64,000 nt of DNA from Leucobacter tenebrionis (GTDB lineage Bacteria > Actinomycetota > Actinomycetes > Actinomycetales > Microbacteriaceae). This document shows, piece after piece, positions 51,174-59,494 of the stretch. Location: contig NZ_CP082322.1 in assembly GCF_019884725.1 (NCBI RefSeq), positions 496,001 to 560,000 on the forward strand, read 5' to 3'. The notes below the pieces were generated by a model. It worked only from the letters and a program-made list of their open reading frames with translations, was not told where the DNA came from and did not search any database. A program made the translations under genes and the position numbers. How positions within the stretch are numbered: position 1 is the stretch's first letter; each line of letters opens with the position of its first letter.

Positions 51174-52952
51174 TCAGGCCGCAGAACAGGCTCCCGCGGC
51201 GGCGAGGACGGCGTTCATGCTGGCGGCAAGCACCGAATCGGCTCGTCCGGCACTCCATCCGGTACCGTCGGGGCATCGGTACTCGATGAGTGTGAGAGCC
51301 TGACTGCCGCTCCCTGCACCGATGCTTGTCTGATGCAGCTCGAGTACCTCGAGGTCGATCCCGCGCTCGGCGAGGGCGGCCGTCAGCGCCTCAATAGGGC
51401 CGATGCCCACGTGCTCGCTCGAGAAGTCCCCGCCGGTGACCCGCAGGTCGATCCGAGTGCGGGTCACTCCCCCGTTCTCACTCGTCTCGTACCCGAGGAG
51501 GCTCACTCCGCTGTCGCTCTGCGCCGCGAGATAGGAGGCCTCGAAGATGCTCCTCAGCTCGGCCGCGGTGACCTCCCCGCCGGTGGTGTCCGTGTGGGCT
51601 TGGACGTGGCGTGCGAGGTCGATCTGCATACGGCGAGGCAGTTCGATGCCGTATTCGGTTTCGAGCAGATAGGCGATGCCGCCCTTGCCTGACTGGGAGT
51701 TGACGCGGATCACGGCGTCGTAGCTGCGACCGATGTCGGCGGGATCGATGGGCAGGTATGGCACCCGCCACTCGATCTCGCTCGCCGCCCGACCCTCGGC
51801 TTCGGCCCGGGCGCGGTGCTCGGCGAAACCCTTCTTGATCGCGTCCTGGTGGGTGCCGCTGAACGCGGTATGCACGAGGTCGCCGACATAGGGGTGCCGG
51901 GCGTGCACGTCGATGCGATTGCAGTATTCAACGGTGCGGCGGATCTCATCGATGTCGGAGAAATCGATCATCGGATCGATGCCCTGCGCGTGGAGATTCA
52001 GCGCCAGCGTCGCGATGTCCACGTTGCCGGTGCGCTCGCCGTTGCCGAAGATGCACCCCTCGACCCGCTGGGCACCCGCGAGCACAGCCAGTTCCGCACA
52101 GGCGATGCCGGTGCCGCGGTCGTTGTGCGGGTGCACGGAGAGGATCACACCGTCGCGGCGGGCGAGGCGTCTGTGCATGTACTCGATCTGGTCGGCGTAC
52201 ACGTTCGGCGCCGCGATCTCTACGGTCGCAGGAAGATTCAGGATCACCGGTCGCTCCGGCGTCGCCTGCCACAGCTCGGTCATCGCGTCGCAGATATCGA
52301 TCGCGTAGTCGGGCTCGGTGAGGTTGAACACCTCTGGGCTGAACTCGAACCGCACGTTCGGCGTCTCGCCGGCGAACTCGAGCACGTCGCGTCCACCCGC
52401 CAGGATGAGCCGCTTCAGCTCATCGCGATCCTGCCGCAGCACCAGGTCTCGCCAGGCCGGTGCGGTAGCGGTGTACATGTGGATCACCACCGGGTTCGCG
52501 ATCCCTTGAACGGAGGCGACCGTACGCTCGATCAGATCGCGCCGGGCGGGCGTGAACACGACGATCGTCACGTCGTCGGGTGCGATGTCCGTGTCGGCAA
52601 TGAGCCGAACGAAGTCGTAGTCGGTCTGGGAAGCCGACGGGTAGCCGACCTCGATCTCCTTGTACCCCATAGCGACCATGAGTTCGAAAAATCGGCGCTT
52701 CCGGGCGGGATCCATCGGCTCGGCGAGGGCCTGGTTTCCGTCGCGCAGATCGACCGGCACCCACAGGGGCGCCTCCGTCAACTGCTTGGCCGGCCATTCG
52801 CGCTCCGCGGAGGTGAGCGGCACGGCGACACGAGAGTACACATCGGCGTAGCGGTGCGACGGCATCTGCGAACGTCGCTGCCGGTTCCACGCGGGAGCCT
52901 CAGCGGGCACCGGGCCTGCGGGCGTAGTCAGAGTTGGGAAAGTCGTGGTCAT
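51174..52952 (-). CDS. leuA: 2-isopropylmalate synthase
   Basis: 592 residues. Claisen condensation of acetyl-CoA with 2-oxoisovalerate, the first leucine step. N-terminal TIM barrel: [13 protein letters not shown] (metal aspartate and arginine), the metal histidines in [12 protein letters not shown] and [12 protein letters not shown]. The C-terminal ~130 residues are the LeuA regulatory domain (leucine feedback site). ATG at 52952 has GAAGGA upstream. A leader peptide and two mutually exclusive hairpins precede it, while leuCD lie 42 kb away. Confidence 0.96.
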   Translation of the reverse strand: MTTTFPTLTTPAGPVPAEAPAWNRQRRSQMPSHRYADVYSRVAVPLTSAEREWPAKQLTEAPLWVPVDLRDGNQALAEPMDPARKRRFFELMVAMGYKEIEVGYPSASQTDYDFVRLIADTDIAPDDVTIVVFTPARRDLIERTVASVQGIANPVVIHMYTATAPAWRDLVLRQDRDELKRLILAGGRDVLEFAGETPNVRFEFSPEVFNLTEPDYAIDICDAMTELWQATPERPVILNLPATVEIAAPNVYADQIEYMHRRLARRDGVILSVHPHNDRGTGIACAELAVLAGAQRVEGCIFGNGERTGNVDIATLALNLHAQGIDPMIDFSDIDEIRRTVEYCNRIDVHARHPYVGDLVHTAFSGTHQDAIKKGFAEHRARAEAEGRAASEIEWRVPYLPIDPADIGRSYDAVIRVNSQSGKGGIAYLLETEYGIELPRRMQIDLARHVQAHTDTTGGEVTAAELRSIFEASYLAAQSDSGVSLLGYETSENGGVTRTRIDLRVTGGDFSSEHVGIGPIEALTAALAERGIDLEVLELHQTSIGAGSGSQALTLIEYRCPDGTGWSAGRADSVLAASMNAVLAAAGACSAA

Positions 52953-52996
52953 GACGGGTTCCTTCGGGATCGGTCGTGATGACCGGCGCAGCGAGA

Positions 52997-53038
52997 GGCT
53001 CCACGGCGGGGAGCCGGTCGGACTAGACCCCGCCGTGG
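52997..53038 (-). promoter_or_regulatory. leuA attenuator with two alternative hairpins
   Basis: On the minus strand CCACGGCGGGG pairs with CCCCGCCGTGG (53028-53038 with 53001-53011, 11 bp). The 3' arm is also the core of GGCTCC/GGAGCC (53010-53015 with 52997-53002). The two cannot form together. The 5' arm lies inside the leader-peptide codons. This is the geometry of transcription attenuation; the second hairpin lacks a T-run, as is common in actinobacteria. Confidence 0.7.
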
Positions 53039-53070
53039 CGGCGAAGAAGAAAGAACTCGATGGGGAACAT
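53023..53070 (-). CDS. leuL: leuA leader peptide (15 residues)
   Basis: ATG at 53068-53070 to TAG at 53023-53025 encodes [15 protein letters not shown]. Two adjacent leucine codons (CTT CTT) sit before the first hairpin arm; CTT and TTT are rare in this genome. Leu-Leu-Arg-Arg leader peptides are typical of actinobacterial leuA attenuators. Confidence 0.7.
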   Translation of the reverse strand: MFPIEFFLLRRHGGV

Positions 53071-53071
53071 G

Positions 53072-53084
53072 GGTAGACTGTACC
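53072..53084. promoter_or_regulatory. GGTA-GACTG-TACC dyad between leuA leader and gntR
   Basis: Symmetric arms GGTA and TACC around five bases, two bases before the leader-peptide ATG and 32 before gntR. The motif type and place suggest a FadR-like GntR operator controlling both directions. It overlaps TACAGT, a possible minus-strand -10. Confidence 0.45.
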
Positions 53085-53116
53085 ACAACTCCTCAGACAA
53101 GCAGAGCAGAAGGGCA

Positions 53117-53791
53117 ATGAGCATGGCTCAGGTACAACGGACTCCGCTCGCGGATCAGGCCGCCGAGCTGCTGCTCGAACGGATCAGATCAGGCGAGTGG
53201 GAGCTTGGCGAGAAGCTTCCCGGCGAGACCACGCTCGCCCCGCAGCTGGGCGTCGGGCGTTCGACAGTGCGTGAGGCGATCCGCCAGCTCGCCGGCCGCG
53301 GCGTGCTCTCGTCACGACAGGGTGCGGGCGTGTTCGTGACGGCCCTGGACGTGCGCGAGGACTGGGACCAGGTGCTGGCCCGAGCTGACATCATCGCGGT
53401 GATCGAGGCGCGGATCGCCATCGAGACCGAGGCCGCAGGGCTTGCGGCCAGTCGCCGCACCCCGCGGGATCTGCACGCGATCCGCCGAGCACTCGACCTC
53501 CGATGGCAGCGGAGGGCCGGCATCGAGGAGCATGTCGACGCCGACACCGCGTTCCATCGCGCGATCGTCGCCGCGGCCCACAACCCGATCCTGTTGGAGC
53601 TCTTCGACGGGTTCACGCCGCGCCTCCGTCAGGCGATGATCGACATGCTCCGCATCCGAGACGCCCACGGCAGCGAGGCCGACCAGCACGTGCACGCGAA
53701 CCTCGCAGACGCGATCGCCCAGCGCGACGCGATCGCCGCGTCAGCGCAAAGCCGCACCCATCTCTCCTCGCTCGCCGATGCTCTGCGCTGA
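53117..53791 (+). CDS. GntR-family (FadR/FCD subfamily) regulator
   Basis: 224 residues. Winged helix about 5-70: [53 protein letters not shown]. The C-terminal FCD domain carries likely metal-binding residues [16 protein letters not shown] and an H in [23 protein letters not shown] at 53117 with AAGGG upstream (ATG 53123 possible). It is divergent from leuA with a dyad in between, so leuA control is a fair inference, although the effector is unknown. Confidence 0.88.
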   Translation: MSMAQVQRTPLADQAAELLLERIRSGEWELGEKLPGETTLAPQLGVGRSTVREAIRQLAGRGVLSSRQGAGVFVTALDVREDWDQVLARADIIAVIEARIAIETEAAGLAASRRTPRDLHAIRRALDLRWQRRAGIEEHVDADTAFHRAIVAAAHNPILLELFDGFTPRLRQAMIDMLRIRDAHGSEADQHVHANLADAIAQRDAIAASAQSRTHLSSLADALR

Positions 53792-54071
53792 GCCGACGTC
53801 GTCACCTTCAACAGGCGCCCCGCGAGCCGCGGCCCCGAACCTGAGGAGTGCCTTTCCATTCCTCATCCGACGGAGGCGGGCGCAGCACACGCCAGAAGGC
53901 CAAGGCCGATGCACCTCACGCAGTAGCGGCTATCACCAGCGCACTGCGATCGACCTGTGATCGGGAGCACAGGCCGTGCTTAACTATGTACGGCGAGGGG
54001 TACGTCGCTGATCACAGCGGCACCGCAGATCACTGGCCAGGAGACGATCCCCGGGAACCGAGGGGGTCGAG
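53792..54071. other. gene-free spacer
   Basis: 280 bases between gntR and the 54072 gene. I see no convincing hairpin, repeat or open frame; GAGGGGG just before 54072 is the ribosome site of the next gene. Confidence 0.4.
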
Positions 54072-54872
54072 ATGCCGGAGAACACCGACGGTACTCCCGG
54101 ATCGATGCGTGCAGCACTCGCTTGGCCGGACGATCCCTTCTCGGCGTGGGCACAGGCCGTGCGCTCGCCGGAACCCTACGAACGGCTGACTGATCCGCCC
54201 GATATCGACTCCGCGGACGCGGCATCGATCGCGGACTGGATCGAGGATCAGCGCTCAGCACTGCCGATGCTCGCGATCGTCTGCGCGGCGGTCGGCGCGA
54301 TCGTCATCGGCGGCCTGGTGCTCGGGATCCTGCCGCGCACCGATTCTGGCGCTGAACCGGCCTCGATGCACTGGGCGGGTGGGATCGCACTGCTCGTCGC
54401 GAGCGCAGTGCTCTGGGTGTGGGAGGTGCTCAGTCGGCGGAGACGGCGAGCGCGGCCGCCGATCCTGATCCCCGAGGTGCGGGTGGTGCTGTGCGAACTG
54501 CACCCGACCCGCTTCAACATCCATGACGGCGACGGATACCGGGAAACCTGCGTCGCCATTGCAGAGGATGCTTCCGATGCCCAGGCGGAGCGGATCTTCA
54601 CGGCGTTCCGGATCTGGCTGGCGCGCCTCGAGGAAGACCAGCACGCCACGAGTCTGGCGCGCAACGAGCACTGGCGGCCCTCGGACGCGAACGTGTTCGG
54701 CTCGGAGGAGATCTTCGGGCCCGACGCGGCCGGCGGGTACCTCGTGCGCCGCCCGAGCCTCCCGGCCGACGGCTGGGGCGTACTGCTCACTCCGCGCAGA
54801 CCCGCCAGACTCGTCGGCCGACTGCGCTTCGCAGACATCCGGCGCTGGACCGGAACCGGATGGAGCCTGTGA
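54072..54872 (+). CDS. protein of unknown function with two membrane segments
   Basis: 266 residues. A polar N-terminus of ~65 residues, two hydrophobic segments (MLAIVCAAVGAIVIGGLVLGIL and GGIALLVASAVLWVWEVLS), an Arg-rich stop-transfer SRRRRRAR, then a ~140-residue soluble domain rich in Trp and acidic residues (YRETCVAIAEDASDAQAERIF, FGSEEIFGPDAAGGYLVRRPSL). I recognise no family. It stands alone with no obvious functional neighbours. Confidence 0.7.
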   Translation: MPENTDGTPGSMRAALAWPDDPFSAWAQAVRSPEPYERLTDPPDIDSADAASIADWIEDQRSALPMLAIVCAAVGAIVIGGLVLGILPRTDSGAEPASMHWAGGIALLVASAVLWVWEVLSRRRRRARPPILIPEVRVVLCELHPTRFNIHDGDGYRETCVAIAEDASDAQAERIFTAFRIWLARLEEDQHATSLARNEHWRPSDANVFGSEEIFGPDAAGGYLVRRPSLPADGWGVLLTPRRPARLVGRLRFADIRRWTGTGWSL

Positions 54873-54917
54873 GGTGAGCGCCCGATCCCCGCACTTCAGC
54901 GTCGGAATACGGTAGCT

Positions 54918-55340
54918 CTACTTATCCGAGTGGGCGAGTTCCCAGTGATGGCCGTCGGGATCGAAGAAGTAGCCCAGGTACAGCCCCAACTCCTCGTCCA
55001 TGCCAGCCCGCCTCGGCACCGTCCCTCCCAGCGATGCGGCGGTGCTCAGCATGTCGTCGAGCGCGACTCGGGACTCGACGGCGCAGCTGAGGATCACACT
55101 CGTGTCCTTGCCGGGATACGCAACACCCCGTCCGGCCTTCTCGCTGTACGTCTCGAAGGCCTGCTCCTCGATCAGGAAGAGCGAGAGCCCGGGAATCTCC
55201 ACGACGACCATGCCCTCGCCGATTTCGAGTTCGGGCAGGTCGAACACGGCTCGATAGAAATCCGATGCGGCGGTGAGATCCCGCACCGGCAAGCAGACGA
55301 CCGTGCCGACGATCTTGCCCGAGGTGGTTTCTGCAGTCAT
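54918..55340 (-). CDS. VOC-family (glyoxalase/bleomycin resistance fold) protein
   Basis: 140 residues. Two betaalphabetabetabeta modules: VCLPVRDLTAASDFYRAVFDLPELEI and LGGTVPRRAGMDEELGLYLGYFFDPDGHHWELA; the terminal Glu (HHWELA) is a usual metal ligand. Substrate unknown. AGGAGAGAAC precedes ATG 55340. It is the third gene of arsR-SRPBCC-VOC, eight bases after the SRPBCC stop. Confidence 0.88.
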   Translation of the reverse strand: MTAETTSGKIVGTVVCLPVRDLTAASDFYRAVFDLPELEIGEGMVVVEIPGLSLFLIEEQAFETYSEKAGRGVAYPGKDTSVILSCAVESRVALDDMLSTAASLGGTVPRRAGMDEELGLYLGYFFDPDGHHWELAHSDK

Positions 55341-55348
55341 GTTCTCTC

Positions 55349-55903
55349 CTAACGGTTCGGTGAAGCAGTGAGTGTTGCATCGTAGTGCTCGATCAGTTCG
55401 CGGCATCCGTAGGCCCACGCTCGGTCACCCACCACGCGTTCTCGATCGGTCCCGTCCTCCTCGGCAGCGAGACGCCCCAGACAGACCCGCCAGCCCGCCG
55501 CATAGAGGCTCGCGCGCCCGTGGTCGGCGAGCGTCTGGCGGAGTTCGAGCACCGCTCCGCCGGCCGGGGCATGAGTGATCGTCCAGCTCAGAAGCTCCGG
55601 CCCCCACCGATGGACCAGCTTGCGCGGCGTGTCGGCGATGAGCACCTCGGCGTCGATCGGGGTGTCATGCGGGTGCTCCCGGCACGTCGCGGGGCCCGGG
55701 CTGTCCAGCACCCGATCGGGAACGACCGGTGACCACCGCGCGAGGCGGTCGGGTTCTGTGAGCATGCGCCACAGCTCCTCAGGAGTGTGCGGAAAGGCGC
55801 GACGCATGACGAGCGTCCACTCGGCGCCATCCTGCTGCAGCAGCACATCGACAGGGGAATGCACCTGCCGGGCGATCTCCTCGTCTCGAGGTTCATCGGC
55901 CAT
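55349..55903 (-). CDS. SRPBCC (AHSA1/START-like) domain protein
   Basis: 184 residues. Hydrophobic-ligand-binding START fold: VMRRAFPHTPEELWRMLTEPDRLARWSPVVPD is the AHSA1 N-terminal block, DAEVLIADTPRKLVHRWG and a long final helix follow. Its start lies 11 bases inside the arsR gene end, so it is co-translated with the ArsR regulator. Such ArsR/SRPBCC pairs often respond to solvents or small organics; ligand unknown. Confidence 0.85.
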   Translation of the reverse strand: MADEPRDEEIARQVHSPVDVLLQQDGAEWTLVMRRAFPHTPEELWRMLTEPDRLARWSPVVPDRVLDSPGPATCREHPHDTPIDAEVLIADTPRKLVHRWGPELLSWTITHAPAGGAVLELRQTLADHGRASLYAAGWRVCLGRLAAEEDGTDRERVVGDRAWAYGCRELIEHYDATLTASPNR

Positions 55904-56210
55904 GATCGGGTTCCTCCTCGCTCAGTGCCTCCGCGAGACGGTCGAAGCTCGTGCCCCACAGCTCGACGTAGGGCCGCACCCACGCCATCACATCCGGCAG
56001 TGGACGCGAGGTGAGGCGATACACGCGGCGCCTACCGACGACCCGCGACTCGACGACACCCGCTTCCCGAAGCACACGCAGGTGCTTCGACGCCAGCGAC
56101 TGAGAGATACCCAGCTCGCCCACCAGCGCTCCCACGTCATGCTCGGAGACGCGAAGACGATCCACGATGGAGCGCCGGGTGGGCTCGGCGATCACTGCGA
56201 AATCATCCAT
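55893..56210 (-). CDS. ArsR-family regulator
   Basis: 105 residues. Winged helix: AVIAEPTRRSIVDRLRVSEHDVGALVGELGISQSLASKHLRVLREAGVVESRVVGRRRVYRL. It has no clear metal-binding cysteines. The promoter upstream (TTGACA, 18 bases, CATTAT) ends six bases before the ATG, so it is leaderless, and two small palindromes lie in the spacer, which implies self-repression. It heads arsR-SRPBCC-VOC. Confidence 0.9.
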   Translation of the reverse strand: MDDFAVIAEPTRRSIVDRLRVSEHDVGALVGELGISQSLASKHLRVLREAGVVESRVVGRRRVYRLTSRPLPDVMAWVRPYVELWGTSFDRLAEALSEEEPDHGR

Positions 56211-56216
56211 GGCCCA

Positions 56217-56246
56217 ATAATGAACCTCCGTTCACATGAATGTCAA
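56217..56246 (-). promoter_or_regulatory. arsR promoter with operator in the spacer
   Basis: Minus strand: TTGACA (complement of 56241-56246), 18 bases, CATTAT (complement of 56217-56222). TGAAC-CTCC-GTTCA (56221-56234) and TTCACATGAA (56231-56240) overlap in the spacer. Confidence 0.65.
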
Positions 56247-56337
56247 GGCAGATGAGCCACTCGTCGGCACTTGGCCGGTGCGCAGAGCAGCCCAGCATCG
56301 ATAAACCCAGGTGCTCCCTGCTTGCTACCCTGACGGC

Positions 56338-57024
56338 ATGACGATGGCGTTCAGCCGCACCCCCGCAGGCCGCGACCTGCGTTACCCGTTCACGGGTCGG
56401 TGGCTCGTGCAGAACAGCCCGGCGAACCGGACACCCAGTCACGGCACGGCGCTGCTCGCGAGCTCCTACGCGATCGACTTCGTGCCGGTCGATCAGAATG
56501 GCCGCTCGGCCCCGATGACGCCCCGCACGCTGCTGACACCGGAGCCGCCGTCGCGATTCCCGGGCTTCGGCCGGGTGATCCTCGCCCCACTCGACGGCAC
56601 CGTGGTCGCTGTGCGCGACGCCGACGAGGATCACGCGGCCTACCGAGGTCTCTCCTCGATCGGCTACGCGCTGACGCAGCGGCGCCGACTCGCCTCCGGG
56701 TGGGCCGCTCTCGCGGGCAACCACGTGATGATCGAGAACGAGGAAGGCATCGTCGTCGCCCTGTGCCACCTGCAGCGCCGCAGCGTCGCGGTCCGCGCCG
56801 GCCAGCGGGTCCTGGCCGGCGACCTGCTGGCGCGTTGCGGGAACTCCGGGAACAGCACGGAGCCTCACGCGCACATCCAGGCCATGGACCACCGGGATCC
56901 CGAGCGGGCCAGAGCGGTGCCGATCACCTTCGAAGGGGCACTGCCGCGGAACGGCGAGATCGTCGAGGCCCCGCGGCATGATGCTGGGATCGGCAGCGCA
57001 GCACTATTCAACAACTCCGCGTGA
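56338..57024 (+). CDS. M23-type metallopeptidase domain protein
   Basis: 228 residues. LytM/M23 fold with SHGTALLASSYAIDFVPVD (HxxxD zinc pair) and the later CHLQRRS and EPHAHIQAMD (HxH). Zinc ligands are therefore present. There is no signal peptide, so a cytoplasmic or non-classically exported role is likely. TACCCT (56326-56331) ends six bases before ATG 56338. Its last 21 bases overlap the converging MerR gene. Confidence 0.85.
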   Translation: MTMAFSRTPAGRDLRYPFTGRWLVQNSPANRTPSHGTALLASSYAIDFVPVDQNGRSAPMTPRTLLTPEPPSRFPGFGRVILAPLDGTVVAVRDADEDHAAYRGLSSIGYALTQRRRLASGWAALAGNHVMIENEEGIVVALCHLQRRSVAVRAGQRVLAGDLLARCGNSGNSTEPHAHIQAMDHRDPERARAVPITFEGALPRNGEIVEAPRHDAGIGSAALFNNSA

Positions 57025-58020
57025 CTGCAGCAGGTACTGGGCGGTGTGCGCGACACGGGGGTCGGAATCGTCCGTCAACGCGGCCAACAGTGCATTCGCC
57101 TCGGGACCGGGGATATCGGCGAGCGCCGCCGTCAGGCGCTGTCGCGCCGCCGCGTCAGCGCCGTCCGCTCGTGCGAGTTCAGCGCGAATGAGACGCACGA
57201 TCTCCTCAGCTCCTCCGCTTTGCCCGGTAGCGAGTTCTGCCAAGGCATCCGCGGCCGCCACGTCGTCACGCCCGCTGGCTACGAGAGCGATGAGAGTCGG
57301 GATCGCCCCGCGGTCGCCGCGTCGTCCACGCGCGAGCGCGGCCCGAGAGCGCACCCGCGGATCGGGATGCTCGAACGCGTCAGCCAGAACACCGGTCGCC
57401 CGTGGTGACCCGATCTTGACGAGCGCGTCGACTGCGCGGCGCCGTCGGCGCTCATCGGATGAGAACAGTGCCCGGGCGAGAAGAGGGACGGCCTCGTCTC
57501 CGCCTCGCGCGAGCACCCAGTCCAGCGCCCCTGCAGCGTTGATATCGGTCTCCGCCAGCGCCGCTTCAACCAGTGCGCCGATGCCTCTCGCGCCGGCCTC
57601 CTCCTCCACTGTGAGCGCGAAGCGCTGACGTTCCGAGGGGTCGTCGACGTTGAGGCCACGGATCAGGCTGATCGTGTGCAGCACGTCCGCCCACTCCGCG
57701 AGTTCGCCGGCCTGCACCTGGCGCAGCTCGTGCAGCAGCCGCGTCTGCTGCGCCAGGTGCTCCTCCGTGCGTGTGATGAGCTGCTCGACCATCTCAGCCG
57801 GGCTGAACGGGAGATCGCCGAGCGCATCGACGATCTCCCTCAGGCCGAGCCCGAGCGATCGGAGGCCTTCGACCTGGAAGAGGCGCCGGATGTCATCGTC
57901 CGTGTACTCGCGGTATCCGCCGGGGGTGCGCGAGGTCGGCGATACGAGGCCGATCCGGTCATAGTGGCGCAGCATGCGCGCACTCACTCCCGACCGTTCG
58001 GCGACCTCACCGATCAGCAT
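57004..58020 (-). CDS. MerR-family regulator fused to C-terminal HEAT-like repeats
   Basis: 338 residues. N-terminal MerR domain (1-70): MLIGEVAERSGVSARMLRHYDRIGLVSPTSRTPGGYREYTDDD, then a dimerisation helix (residues about 80-120). The remainder holds HEAT-type helix pairs (AVPLLARALFSSDERRRRRAVDALVKIGS, ADAFEHPDPRVRSRAALARGRRGDRGAIPTL). ATG 58020 lies 14 bases inside the upstream HEAT gene, so the two are translationally coupled. The HEAT part may bind protein or a ligand; unknown. Confidence 0.88.
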   Translation of the reverse strand: MLIGEVAERSGVSARMLRHYDRIGLVSPTSRTPGGYREYTDDDIRRLFQVEGLRSLGLGLREIVDALGDLPFSPAEMVEQLITRTEEHLAQQTRLLHELRQVQAGELAEWADVLHTISLIRGLNVDDPSERQRFALTVEEEAGARGIGALVEAALAETDINAAGALDWVLARGGDEAVPLLARALFSSDERRRRRAVDALVKIGSPRATGVLADAFEHPDPRVRSRAALARGRRGDRGAIPTLIALVASGRDDVAAADALAELATGQSGGAEEIVRLIRAELARADGADAAARQRLTAALADIPGPEANALLAALTDDSDPRVAHTAQYLLQSRGVVE

Positions 58021-58708
58021 TGTTCCCGTCCCGGATCGTCGGGGCTGCGGACAGCGCGACGGTCTTGCGCGCCTCGTAAACAGCGGCATCGAAGCCGAGC
58101 TCGGGATCCTCCATGATCATCTCGGTCGCGATCGCGTGCGTCCGCACTGCCTCGTCCTCGTGAGCCTTCGCGCGCTCCACGACGGGCGCGGCCGCAGGAC
58201 CGATGTCGGCGAACGCACGGCTGAGGCTCAACTGCACGTCGCGGTCACCTCGGGCGAACTGTGTGGAGAGCGTCTCGGCGAGCCACTCCTCCCGCCCCTC
58301 GGGCACGAGCCCCGCTGCGGCGCGCCACGCCGTGCGGGCCACCGTTTCATCCTCGTCTTGCAGCAGCTCCGTCGTGACAACGGACCAGGTGCCGGGGTCT
58401 GCGATCTTCGTGAGCGTGTGCAGCGCCTGACTCCGCGCCTGCGGAATAGTGGATCGCAGTTCAGGCAGGATCAGCTCGATCACGGTCGGGTGATCATGTC
58501 GTGTCAGCGCCCAGGTGAGCATGTCGCGCACGTAGAAGTCGGGCTCGCCTGCGCAGTGCTCCACCAGCACCTCGATGAATGCGGGATCAGGATTCGTGCC
58601 GGCGGTGAGGGCCGCTTGCAGACGGGCCGAGGGATTCTTCGCCTCCAGTGCGCGCCGCAGCGCGGAGCCGTTATCGGTTGTTGTGTGTACGCGGGTCACG
58701 GTGACCAC
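58007..58708 (-). CDS. HEAT-repeat protein co-expressed with MerR-HEAT
   Basis: 233 residues, almost entirely HEAT repeats: PDPAFIEVLVEHCAGEPDFYVRDMLTWALTR, HPTVIELILPELRSTIPQARSQALHTLTKIAD, DEDETVARTAWRAAAGLVP and RDVQLSLSRAFADIGPAAAPVV. It resembles AlkD-like or phycobilisome-lyase-like HEAT proteins but I see no catalytic signature. GTG at 58708 (GTG at 58699, with GGAGG nearby, is an alternative). It is first in an operon with a MerR-type promoter. Confidence 0.82.
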   Translation of the reverse strand: MVTVTRVHTTTDNGSALRRALEAKNPSARLQAALTAGTNPDPAFIEVLVEHCAGEPDFYVRDMLTWALTRHDHPTVIELILPELRSTIPQARSQALHTLTKIADPGTWSVVTTELLQDEDETVARTAWRAAAGLVPEGREEWLAETLSTQFARGDRDVQLSLSRAFADIGPAAAPVVERAKAHEDEAVRTHAIATEMIMEDPELGFDAAVYEARKTVALSAAPTIRDGNNADR

Positions 58709-58719
58709 CTCCTCACTCC

Positions 58720-58750
58720 AGTAGAAACCTTGTCACAGTGTCAAGGTCAA
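58720..58750 (-). promoter_or_regulatory. MerR-type promoter with 19-base spacer and operator dyad
   Basis: Minus strand: -35 TTGACC (complement of 58745-58750), 19-base spacer, -10 TCTACT (complement of 58720-58725). The spacer holds a dyad with arms ACCTTG and CAAGGT (58727-58747, inner CAC/GTG). An over-long spacer carrying the dyad is the classic MerR regulator arrangement, implying twisting-type activation and autoregulation. Confidence 0.8.
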
Positions 58751-58816
58751 GCGCCCCCGGCGCGAAATATCCTGCCCCGTCGATGACCACGAGTCTCAGC
58801 CTGAGATACTGGCCGC

Positions 58817-59347
58817 ATGGAGCTCGCACTCGGAGATCGCTTGGCCGCGGCATCCTGCGGCCTGCTGCTCATCGCATCGCTGACCGGCTGCGCGGCCGCC
58901 GGAGAGAGCGATGGGAACGACGTACCGACCCAGCCCTCCTCATCCGCACCCGCAGAGCCCTCGACACCGGCCGCACCGGAGCCGTCGACCGAGCCCGGGC
59001 AGACCGCCGAAGAGGCGTTCCTCGCCTGGCTCGCGGCGAGCCGAGAGCCGGACGCCCAGGCGGCGTGCGCGTCCCTCAGCGACGGACTCGTCGAACGGAT
59101 GCTGACCGAGATGCAAGCGAGCGGCATGCCCGTATCGGACTGCACCACGATGATCACGACGACCGCCGAACTGTACGCGGCGCTGGGACAGTCGGCAGAG
59201 GTGGAGATCGACTCGATCGCCGAGACCGAAAACACCGCGGAACTCTTCGTCACCTACACGGGCGGCAGCAGCTGCGGCCGGGTTGCGCTCGAGCGCGTCG
59301 GGACCGACTGGATCATCACCGAGAACTCCGAGGAGGTCTGCGCTTAA
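58817..59347 (+). CDS. predicted lipoprotein of unknown function
   Basis: 176 residues. Signal peptide with lipobox SLTGC (Cys25), then a Ser/Pro/Ala-rich linker (about 30-62) and a C-terminal ~100-residue domain with DWIITENSEEVC; four later cysteines may pair. No family recognised; the fold may be of the DUF4878/nuclear transport factor-2-like type (weak). GATACT (58805-58810) ends six bases before the ATG. Confidence 0.75.
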   Translation: MELALGDRLAAASCGLLLIASLTGCAAAGESDGNDVPTQPSSSAPAEPSTPAAPEPSTEPGQTAEEAFLAWLAASREPDAQAACASLSDGLVERMLTEMQASGMPVSDCTTMITTTAELYAALGQSAEVEIDSIAETENTAELFVTYTGGSSCGRVALERVGTDWIITENSEEVCA

Positions 59348-59438
59348 CGGCATCCGGGGCCTTCGTCCGGGGTGGCTATCGTTCAGCGATTCCCTGCGCA
59401 TGAACGTGGCTCCAGCACCCATCCTGCTTCCCTCCCAA

Positions 59439-59494
59439 CGAGAGGTCAAAAAGGGTTCGAATCCCCGAGAAGCGGATCACTTTTTGACCTCTCG
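59439..59494. repeat. palindromic element, family B copy 2
   Basis: Perfect 14-base arms CGAGAGGTCAAAAA (59439-59452) and TTTTTGACCTCTCG (59481-59494) around 28 bases that include a GGGTTCGAATCCCC hairpin. The arms match the element at 18090 with one difference in twelve bases. Its right border coincides with the break in the ISL3 transposase remnant. Confidence 0.88.

Noticed and set aside
59453..59466. GGGTTCGAATCCCC as a tRNA T-arm
   Set aside because: No acceptor, D or anticodon arms surround it. It is the centre of a family B palindrome.
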